Shown here: one piece after another, positions 1 through 3,944 of the stretch
Numbering within the stretch: the stretch's first letter is position 1
Layout of the letters: every line of letters starts with the position of its first letter
Assembly (NCBI GenBank): GCA_011065005.1
Contig: JAAKFP010000198.1
Location: 1-5,201 of the forward strand
Reading direction: 5' to 3'
DNA: 5,201 nucleotides
From: Chlamydiota bacterium
GTDB taxonomy: Bacteria; Chlamydiota; Chlamydiia; Chlamydiales; Waddliaceae
Notes under the pieces: generated by a model
Database searches by the model: none
What the model was told of the DNA's origin: nothing
Seen by the model: only the letters and a program-made list of their open reading frames with translations
Position numbers and translations under genes: made by a program

Positions 1-40
1 ACATCATCTTCATCTGCTTTGTTGCAAATTCTTGAAAACT

Positions 41-107
41 AATAAGTTGTCTGCGAATTTGCGCCTCGCATCTGAAGCGCTGAGTCACCAGAAACGCACA
101 ACTTATT
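41..107. repeat. Inverted repeat in the region upstream of the adenosyltransferase
   Basis: The arms AATAAGTTGT (41-50) and ACAACTTATT (98-107) are perfect 10-bp reverse complements around a 47-nt centre. The centre contains a further 5-bp stem, TGCGA (52-56) with TCGCA (66-70). The right arm runs into three more T residues (108-110), so a plus-strand transcript would end the stem in a short U tract. It could be the terminator of a gene lying to the left of the window or a structured leader. The AT-rich outer stem makes a strong terminator unlikely. No cobalamin-riboswitch consensus is visible here, although the next gene acts on cobalamin. Confidence 0.4.
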
Positions 108-121
108 TTTGCACGAGCCCT

Positions 122-141
122 AAGGAAAAAGGGTCCTTTCT
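122..141. repeat. Imperfect palindrome at the adenosyltransferase promoter, shared with 3602-3621
   Basis: This 20-mer matches positions 3602-3621 at 16 of 20 places without gaps. It is a weaker palindrome (AAGGA ... TCCTT) than the second copy, whose core is a perfect 16-bp palindrome. Both copies lie just upstream of a -10-like hexamer (TATAAA at 160, TATAAT at 3633). Either a shared operator or a dispersed repeat would explain this. With only two copies in view, chance similarity of purine/pyrimidine tracts is also possible. Confidence 0.35.
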
Positions 142-165
142 AAAAAGAGTAAGATTGAGTATAAA
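137..165 (+). promoter_or_regulatory. Possible promoter of the adenosyltransferase gene
   Basis: A -10-like TATAAA (160-165) lies 17 bp downstream of a poor -35 match, TTTCTA (137-142). A second -10-like TATACA follows at 170-175. The spacing to the start codon at 197 is reasonable. The -35 is weak and overlaps the imperfect palindrome at 122-141, so an activator or repressor site there is conceivable. This is a by-eye assignment. Confidence 0.3.
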
Positions 166-196
166 AAGATATACATCGTGAATAAAGAGGATGCTC

Positions 197-778
197 ATGA
201 AAATTTACACAAAAACGGGAGACAAAGGGGAAACCTCGCTCTTCACCGGACAACGCGTTCCAAAAAACGATCCACTGATTGATGCACTGGGAACTGTTGA
301 TGAATGTAATTCTGCGATTGGCGTAGCCATCACGTTACTTCCCGATGATGCCAAATTTGGCACGACGATGGAGCGTCTTACCATCATCCAACACGCCCTC
401 TTTGATTTGGGAGCAGCTGTCGCCACACCACGAACTAGAGCTGCTAATGCAAAGATTGATAAGACACGTTTTGACGCAGAAGAAATTGAGCTAATCGAAA
501 AGTGGATCGATGAGATGGATAACGAATTACCCAAACTGGACACCTTTATCCTTCCAGGAGGACATCCCAGCAGTGCCATGTTGCAATTAGCGCGTAGCAT
601 ATGCCGAAGAGCGGAAAGGCTGATGATCCCTCTCAATCACCATGCCGACGTCTCTGACCGGGTGATCAAGTACTTGAATCGGCTTTCCGATTACCTCTTC
701 ATCACCTCAAGGTATGTCAATGTCTTAACGAATTATCCAGAAACGAAATGGAAGCCACACTTGACAGCTAAAGACTAA
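197..778 (+). CDS. PduO-type cob(I)alamin adenosyltransferase
   Basis: The enzyme transfers the adenosyl group of ATP to cob(I)alamin, making the adenosylcobalamin used by enzymes such as methylmalonyl-CoA mutase. It belongs to the cytosolic, trimeric, helical-bundle PduO/MMAB family. The 193-aa product has the full set of family motifs. These are the N-terminal ATP loop YTKTGDKGETSLFTGQRVPK (4-23), GTVDECN (32-38), RRAER (137-141), and NRLSDYLF with the following R172 (161-172). Length is normal for the family and the frame is intact. An in-frame ATG at 191 exists, but the Shine-Dalgarno AAAGAGG (184-190) abuts it and sits 6 nt from the ATG at 197, so 197 is preferred. The gene converges on the lipid-kinase gene and their ends overlap by 11 bp. 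No cobalamin riboswitch or cobalamin-pathway neighbour is visible. The symbol could be cobO, pduO or mmaB depending on convention, so it is left blank. Confidence 0.95.
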   Translation: MKIYTKTGDKGETSLFTGQRVPKNDPLIDALGTVDECNSAIGVAITLLPDDAKFGTTMERLTIIQHALFDLGAAVATPRTRAANAKIDKTRFDAEEIELIEKWIDEMDNELPKLDTFILPGGHPSSAMLQLARSICRRAERLMIPLNHHADVSDRVIKYLNRLSDYLFITSRYVNVLTNYPETKWKPHLTAKD

Positions 779-2099
779 GCTCTTTTCGTACTCGATCAAA
801 ATCCTCTTGAGTTCTGATCTCTCCCAAGTATGAGATTGGTTTTCCTTGCTCAATCACGGCTTCTAGCATCTCCATTCTCTCCACCATTTCACGCTTTTGT
901 TCTTCATTAAAGCCGCAAGTCTCACCATCTTTCATTGTATCTTGCAATAGCTGGGACAGTTTCTCTCTTTCATCTTGCGTCTTGATTTTGTCAAGGCGTC
1001 CTTTGCTGTCCTCGCTGAATGTCTTCTTGGCTTGGGGAAGATGTCTCCAATAATATTGGTGGCGTAAGGAGAAAATATTGTCAGGCTTCTTGTTGGGGAA
1101 AGAGAGTCCATTGTCAATAGCAACAGCGCTTTTCCCTTTCACCAGCAAATTTTTTAGATGGCGATCTTGATTTCCAATGAGGAAATCGAGGATGATCATC
1201 CTCTCAAACCGGTCTTGATCCAGAACATTTGAAAGCTTTCCCTGGAATATCCGCAAATACACTTTCTTCAAGAAATGAGGAAGGTAACTGGGTATACGAA
1301 ATGCTCTCTCTCCAGATTTTGTTCCCTCCACAAAAAGCTGGCAGGATCCAATCTTCTCCTTGGTATCACCTGAGAAGACATTGCTTGTAAAAGTTTCCAG
1401 CTTCGTAATAGGGACAACATTTAGACTGATAAATGCATCGACAGCACTGGCCCCGACTTCATTCAGATAGCATTGATCTCGATTGATGTTGCCATTTGGA
1501 GAAACTTTGGGAAATATCCTCTTGAGAATACGTTCAATTTTTGAAATTGTCTTCGGAGAGTTTTCTGATGTCCCCTCTTCATCAAAGGGCTTAAAAACCA
1601 CCATCTTCTTTCCAAATCGATCCAACCCAAAATAGGATCCATTGTGTCCCTCAGCAATAGACTCAAACTCAACCCCAAGTTTTACTGCCAGCCTCACCTT
1701 TTCCACCTTCATCGCATATTCAGTCAGAGAGACCTGTTTAGTTTGTGGTTCTGGGGCTAAGACTTCTTCGATCTCATTGCTAATACATTCCCCGCGGTTG
1801 TAAATATTGCGACTTAGGGGTTTCAAAGTTTCAAAAAACAACTTCTGTATTGCACCTTGGTTAGAGTTATCCACCTTTATCTGTTTAAGAGTATTGGTGA
1901 TTACACTTTTTACTTCCCTCTGCACTTTGGCATGGAAAAAAAAGTTATAGACCTTATCCCAAAAGCTGTTCATTTCCACTAAGTGGTCGTTTTTAACGAT
2001 AAAACGTTGGCCACGCTTCCTATCGATCAGCTTTTTCAAGTTATCCCGCACCCCAGAATCAATCGTTCCGGAGAGAAAAATATTTGTATTAACTAACAT
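768..2099 (-). CDS. Type II phosphatidylinositol 4-kinase-like protein (PI3/PI4 kinase fold)
   Basis: This 443-aa protein has the ordered motifs of eukaryotic type II PI 4-kinases, which phosphorylate phosphatidylinositol to PI4P on endosomal and Golgi membranes. A Gly-rich loop, GHNGSYFGLDRFG (151-163), leads to the ATP lysine in VVFKP (K170) and DEE. YLNEVGASAVD (211-221) and LNVVP (226-230) follow. The hinge is GSCQLFVEG (251-259). The catalytic stretch is LDFLIGNQDRH (304-314; D312) with N317. The metal site AIDNGLSFP (327-335; D329) precedes YYWRHLPQAKKTFSED (349-364), matching the type II tail pattern FYWxxLPQAKxxFS. The family's usual DRGNDN is DRHLKN here, as in other PI3/PI4 kinases. 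The Cys-rich palmitoylation motif of animal enzymes (CCPCC) is absent. About 145 residues precede the kinase domain and show no recognised domain; a secretion signal could lie there (inference). A GGA (RBS) sits 5 nt before the start codon. A eukaryotic origin and a host-directed effector role are likely but unproven. Confidence 0.85.
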   Translation of the reverse strand: MLVNTNIFLSGTIDSGVRDNLKKLIDRKRGQRFIVKNDHLVEMNSFWDKVYNFFFHAKVQREVKSVITNTLKQIKVDNSNQGAIQKLFFETLKPLSRNIYNRGECISNEIEEVLAPEPQTKQVSLTEYAMKVEKVRLAVKLGVEFESIAEGHNGSYFGLDRFGKKMVVFKPFDEEGTSENSPKTISKIERILKRIFPKVSPNGNINRDQCYLNEVGASAVDAFISLNVVPITKLETFTSNVFSGDTKEKIGSCQLFVEGTKSGERAFRIPSYLPHFLKKVYLRIFQGKLSNVLDQDRFERMIILDFLIGNQDRHLKNLLVKGKSAVAIDNGLSFPNKKPDNIFSLRHQYYWRHLPQAKKTFSEDSKGRLDKIKTQDEREKLSQLLQDTMKDGETCGFNEEQKREMVERMEMLEAVIEQGKPISYLGEIRTQEDFDRVRKELSL

Positions 2100-2139
2100 G
2101 ACTTTCCATTAAAGTAGGTGTAAATTTTATAAATAACCA

Positions 2140-2179
2140 ATAATATTATCATAATGCTTTAATTGTATAATAATATTAT
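2140..2179. repeat. Two copies of a 10-bp AT palindrome, 30 bp apart
   Basis: The perfect palindrome ATAATATTAT occurs at 2140-2149 and again at 2170-2179, exactly 30 bp apart, close to three helical turns. The second copy overlaps the presumed -10 of the lipid-kinase promoter and the first lies just downstream of it. That arrangement suits a dimeric or looping repressor. The surrounding DNA is so AT-rich that a chance origin cannot be excluded. Confidence 0.3.
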
Positions 2180-2204
2180 AAAGATCACATAAAGATTGTG
2201 TTTA
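2175..2204 (-). promoter_or_regulatory. Possible promoter of the PI4K-like gene
   Basis: Read on the minus strand, TAAACA (2204-2199) is followed after 18 bp by a consensus TATAAT (2180-2175), leaving an untranslated leader of roughly 70 nt before the start codon at 2099. A second -10-like TATAAA lies nearer the gene. The whole 2100-2220 interval is strongly AT-rich, so hexamer matches are cheap, but a promoter must lie somewhere here. Confidence 0.35.
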
Positions 2205-2219
2205 CGTTTATTAAACTAA

Positions 2220-2530
2220 ACTTTGCCCATCTTGTTTACCCTGTCTTCCGAGAGAGTTGGCCCTCAGTAGGTTAATTTTTATTGGGTCTAGCATGAAGTA
2301 GGGCCCAATAATCGGAGTCAGAGCTCCAATTCCAATTTAATCCATGTTCTTTCGAATTGGAGCTCTGACCCTCCGCAGATAATGGACAGGTTGTTATTAA
2401 CCAGCAAAGCGCAGAGCTTTTGGGATTGAAAGGTGGGGCAAAGGAACCGCAGGGATAAGAGGATGCGACGATAGATGACTTTGGAAAACCCAGGGCGAGC
2501 ATAAAGTTGCCGCTCGGGTTTCGTCAACAA
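2220..2530. other. Gene-free stretch with repeat element
   Basis: No convincing gene is present between the lipid-kinase promoter region and the DUF3800 promoter. Two overlapping minus-strand reading frames of 70-76 codons cross it, but they run through the inverted repeat, have unremarkable composition and match no family I know. Besides the REPIN-like element there is a bulged hairpin: AAACCC (2486-2491) with GGGTTT (2516-2521), stacked on GAGC (2497-2500) with GCTC (2512-2515). Its role is unknown. Confidence 0.5.
2317..2369. repeat. REPIN/MITE-like inverted repeat with 16-bp perfect arms
   Basis: Arms at 2317-2332 (GTCAGAGCTCCAATTC) and 2354-2369 are perfect reverse complements around a 21-nt centre. 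Read outward-in, both halves look like one REP unit, beginning GGAGTCAGAGCTCC on one strand and GGGTCAGAGCTCC on the other. Two inverted REP-like units with a short spacer is the architecture of REPINs, which are spread by REP-associated Y1 transposases. No transposase gene or recognisable fragment is present nearby. A hairpin from this DNA would be very stable. No U tract follows the hairpin on either strand, so it is not an intrinsic terminator. Confidence 0.6.
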
Positions 2531-2534
2531 AAAC

Positions 2535-2563
2535 TTGTTCCGAGGCTGATTTTGTGCTAGACT
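2535..2563 (+). promoter_or_regulatory. Extended -10 promoter for the DUF3800 gene
   Basis: TTGTTC (2535-2540) is separated by 17 bp from TAGACT (2558-2563), which is preceded directly by TGC, an extended -10 (TGn) element. Transcription would start around 2570, about 25 nt before the ATG at 2595. The -10 matches the sigma-70 consensus at four of six positions. Confidence 0.45.
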
Positions 2564-2594
2564 GTCCCTTTTAAAGATGAGTGTTTAGGATCGG

Positions 2595-3371
2595 ATGAAG
2601 TACCGACTATATGTAGACGAGGTTGGAAATCCTGATTTCGGAAGCTGTCACAACAATAACCATCGTTTTCTTAGCCTGACCGGTGTGATTCTCGATCTCG
2701 AGCACGTGCAAAACTTCGTGCATCCTGAAATGGAGAAGCTAAAGGAGGGTTTTTTCGATCATCATCCGGATGATCCACTGATTTGATTCTTCATCGCAAG
2801 GAAATCCTGAATGGGAAGCCTCCATTCGAAAAGCTGAGAGATGAACAGATTCGAGTGGAGTTCAATAAGACCTTTCTGGGACTGCTGATGTCTTGGGACT
2901 ATACGGTTATTACGGTCTGCATCGATAAGCGCATGCACAAAGAAAAGTACACCGAGTGGCGGTTTGAACCTTACCACTACTGCTTGGAAACCTTGCTTGA
3001 ACGTTACCTGTACTTTTTGGATTCTGTGGGTCAGAGAGGAGACGTGATGGCCGAGTCCCGTGGGGGCAAAGGAGGACCGGCAGCTCAAGGATGTCTACGT
3101 GAGGCTATGGGAGAATGGTACCCATTACGTCAATGGAGAGCGCTTTCAGTCACGGTTCACCAGCAAACAGCTCAAGATCAAAGCAAAATCGAATAATATC
3201 AGCGGCCTGCAGTTAGCAGACATTGTTGCGCATCCCAGCAGAAACGAAATCTTGCATGAGCGGGGGCTTCTGGAGCGCGACATTGCGCCTTTCGCGGAGA
3301 ACGTAATTAAGATTCTTCAGAGGAAGTACTATGTCCAGCATGGCAAGATGCATGGGAAGAAGTTCCTGTAA
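2595..3371 (+). pseudogene. DUF3800 family protein, broken by two frameshifts
   Basis: Three reading-frame pieces (2595-2786, about 2783-3066, about 3060-3371) join into one DUF3800 protein of about 256 aa. The N-terminus MKYRLYVDEVGNPDF carries the family's YxDExG signature. The middle has LILHRKEILNGKPPFEKL and AESRG(A)KEDRQL, and the C-terminus has ISGLQLADIVAHP, the conserved QLADxxA block. Lesion 1 is a 5-bp tandem duplication, TGATT-TGATT (2779-2788). Removing one copy rejoins DDPL-ILHRKE exactly. Lesion 2 is one extra base in GGGGG (3062-3066). Four Gs would read ESRGAKEDRQ. Together they add 6 bp, so the last piece returns to the first frame. DUF3800 proteins are common in phages and accessory islands and have no settled activity that I can assert. 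An AGGA (2587-2590) lies 4 nt before the ATG. By eye it is less AT-rich than the kinase-like gene at 3945, consistent with import. Sequencing error at the G run remains possible. Confidence 0.85.
2779..2788. repeat. 5-bp tandem duplication that breaks the DUF3800 frame
   Basis: TGATT occurs twice in tandem at 2779-2783 and 2784-2788. With both copies the frame ends at the TGA at 2784-2786. With one copy it reads through as PLILHRKEI, which fits the family. This looks like a slipped-strand duplication. Confidence 0.75.
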
Positions 3372-3377
3372 AAGGGC

Positions 3378-3399
3378 AAAAAAAAAGGCCTTGCGGCCT
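3378..3399 (-). terminator. Intrinsic terminator of the minus-strand small RNA
   Basis: On the minus strand AGGCC-GCAA-GGCCU is followed by a nine-U tract (the A9 run at 3378-3386 of the plus strand, whose last A is also the closing U of the stem). On the plus strand the A run precedes the hairpin and no T run follows, so it would not terminate the DUF3800 transcript in the same way. Confidence 0.85.
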
Positions 3400-3436
3400 C
3401 GATAGCTTTCGCTATCCACCTCCAGTCTCCTGGATT
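3378..3436 (-). ncRNA. Candidate small RNA of about 59 nt: three GNRA-capped hairpins
   Basis: Transcribed leftwards from about 3436, the RNA would be almost fully folded. Hairpin 1 is UCCAG-GAGA-CUGGA (3434-3421). After GGUG, hairpin 2 is GAUAGC-GAAA-GCUAUC (3416-3401). After a single G, hairpin 3 is AGGCC-GCAA-GGCCU (3399-3386), running into nine U residues. All three loops obey the GNRA rule and all stems are perfect. A strong extended -10 promoter lies immediately upstream and hairpin 3 plus the U tract is a textbook intrinsic terminator, so the unit is self-contained. It ends 7 bp from the DUF3800 stop codon (convergent), too short of that gene for simple antisense control of its coding part. 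GGUG is nearly the only unpaired internal stretch. I recognise no Rfam family. It could act in trans, bind a protein, or be a relic of a mobile element. Confidence 0.6.
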
Positions 3437-3442
3437 AGCCCT

Positions 3443-3472
3443 ATTATACCAATATTCCGAATTTTTCTGCAA
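3443..3472 (-). promoter_or_regulatory. Strong sigma-70 promoter of the small RNA
   Basis: On the minus strand TTGCAG (3472-3467) is followed after 18 bp by a perfect TATAAT (3448-3443), directly preceded by TGG, an extended -10. A start site 6-7 nt downstream falls at about 3436, right at the first hairpin. It is the best promoter match in the window. Confidence 0.7.
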
Positions 3473-3604
3473 GGGCTACAAAGAATTTTTGCAAAATATT
3501 TACAATCAGCTATTTACAGTTCCTTTACCGAGCATTCGGTGGTTAGCAATGCTGTAGCCGAACTTTTGGTATGTGTCGATGCATCGTGCCTAGCAACTTT
3601 AAAG

Positions 3605-3620
3605 GAAAGGGGCCCCTTTC
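3605..3620. promoter_or_regulatory. 16-bp perfect palindrome just upstream of a -10 box
   Basis: GAAAGGGGCCCCTTTC is its own reverse complement, and the symmetry continues outside it (AAA at 3601-3603, TTT at 3622-3624) with one mismatched pair. It occupies the place of the -35 region for TATAAT at 3633-3638, which otherwise has no -35 hexamer. That position suits a repressor or activator operator, for example autoregulation of a toxin-antitoxin operon (inference). A related 20-mer is at 122-141. Confidence 0.5.
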
Positions 3621-3632
3621 TTTTCAACCCTA

Positions 3633-3638
3633 TATAAT
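3633..3638 (+). promoter_or_regulatory. Consensus -10 hexamer upstream of the toxin remnant
   Basis: A perfect TATAAT lies 12 bp before the ATG at 3651, so a transcript would begin almost at that codon (near-leaderless; no Shine-Dalgarno is seen). No -35 hexamer is found at 16-18 bp; the palindrome occupies that place. Transcription from here could continue as a leader of about 300 nt into the gene at 3945. Confidence 0.4.
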
Positions 3639-3650
3639 GACGCTTACAAC

Positions 3651-3764
3651 ATGAGTAGATCCCAAGAACAATCGATTAAGGAACGCATTCGGACACTATC
3701 AAAAGAACGAGATCTCACTTTTGCTGATTTACGGAACATCAATTTCAAATTTATTAAATCTTAA
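3651..3764 (+). pseudogene. Truncated N-terminus of an AbiEii/AbiGii-type nucleotidyltransferase toxin
   Basis: This 37-codon frame encodes MSRSQEQSIKERIRTLSK followed by ERDLTFADLR, after which the sequence diverges (NINFKFIKS) and stops. The first 28 residues resemble the start of AbiEii/AbiGii proteins, where an S-I-K-x-R-L/I-x-x-L/A-x-K-E-R segment is followed by a TFxEL-type helix and then the LERFL and FxLKGG blocks of the nucleotidyltransferase domain. Those blocks are absent from all frames downstream, so at least 85% of a normal gene is gone. These toxins act in type IV toxin-antitoxin and abortive-infection systems beside an AbiEi antitoxin, which is also not visible. The identification rests on a short segment and on memory of the family. 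A small leader ORF is the alternative. Confidence 0.45.
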
Positions 3765-3777
3765 CATTTCGATGTTA
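3762..3777 (+). other. UUCG-capped hairpin at the end of the toxin remnant
   Basis: TAACAT-TTCG-ATGTTA forms a perfect 6-bp stem closed by a UUCG loop. The remnant's stop codon (3762-3764) is part of the left arm. ATGTTA is repeated at 3780-3785, giving an alternative right arm. No U tract follows, so it is not a classical terminator. Confidence 0.4.
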
Positions 3778-3824
3778 GAATGTTAGGCATAGATTGAAGG
3801 TAAAATGGATTCACCAACGATTTA

Positions 3825-3849
3825 GGGCATTGCGAAAGGCGCAATGTCC
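3825..3849 (+). other. Stable hairpin in the leader of the kinase-like gene
   Basis: GGGCATTGCG (3825-3834) pairs with CGCAATGTCC (3840-3849) around AAAGG: seven perfect pairs, one G-U and two more G-C pairs. No U tract follows. Its right half belongs to the 18-bp direct repeat. Confidence 0.45.
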
Positions 3850-3925
3850 AACTAAAAAACAGCAACTACCTCAACTTTATGAGAAGTTGCCAATCTAAAA
3901 CTTTCACAAAGGTGCATAGTCCAAC
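3835..3925 (+). repeat. Diverged 18-bp direct repeat in the leader
   Basis: AAAGGCGCAATGTCCAAC (3835-3852) and AAAGGTGCATAGTCCAAC (3908-3925) match at 15 of 18 positions, 73 bp apart. The second copy lies 8 bp before the Shine-Dalgarno of the gene at 3945. A repeated regulator site, or the trace of a small duplication, would explain it. Confidence 0.45.
3862..3890 (+). other. Mutually exclusive hairpins in the leader
   Basis: AGTTGC (3885-3890) can pair with GCAACT (3862-3867), or the overlapping AAGTTG (3884-3889) can pair with CAACTT (3872-3877). Both stems are perfect 6-bp helices and cannot form together. This could be a switch in a 5' leader. The short stems make a chance origin plausible. 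Confidence 0.3.
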
Positions 3926-3933
3926 AAATACTT

Positions 3934-3940
3934 AAGGAGG
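3934..3940 (+). promoter_or_regulatory. Strong Shine-Dalgarno of the kinase-like gene
   Basis: AAGGAGG lies 4 nt before the ATG at 3945 and fixes that start. It is the best ribosome binding site in the window. Confidence 0.85.
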
Positions 3941-3944
3941 AACA

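Noticed and set aside
1..190. Cobalamin riboswitch upstream of the adenosyltransferase
   Set aside because: The conserved B12-box and core segments of cobalamin riboswitches cannot be found.
205..636. 143-codon minus-strand frame opposite the adenosyltransferase
   Set aside because: It lies entirely antisense to a strongly supported enzyme gene and matches no family.
932..1678. Minus-strand frames of 63 and 71 codons inside the lipid-kinase gene
   Set aside because: They are out-of-frame shadows of the PI4K-like gene, without their own ribosome binding sites or recognisable motifs.
2272..2530. Two overlapping minus-strand frames of 76 and 70 codons
   Set aside because: Both cross the 16-bp inverted repeat, overlap one another and show no known motif, so they are treated as non-coding.
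2762..3088. 108-codon minus-strand frame
   Set aside because: It is antisense to the DUF3800 pseudogene, whose motifs on the plus strand are clear.
3378..3399. Terminator for the plus-strand DUF3800 transcript
   Set aside because: On the plus strand the homopolymer is an A run before the hairpin and no T run follows. The terminator geometry fits only the minus strand.
3213..3419. 68-codon minus-strand frame starting inside the small RNA
   Set aside because: It is antisense to the DUF3800 C-terminus and would have to run through the strong intrinsic terminator of the small RNA.
2317..3925. CRISPR-like array from the repeated elements
   Set aside because: The repeats are single pairs of different sequences without regular spacers, and no cas gene is present.
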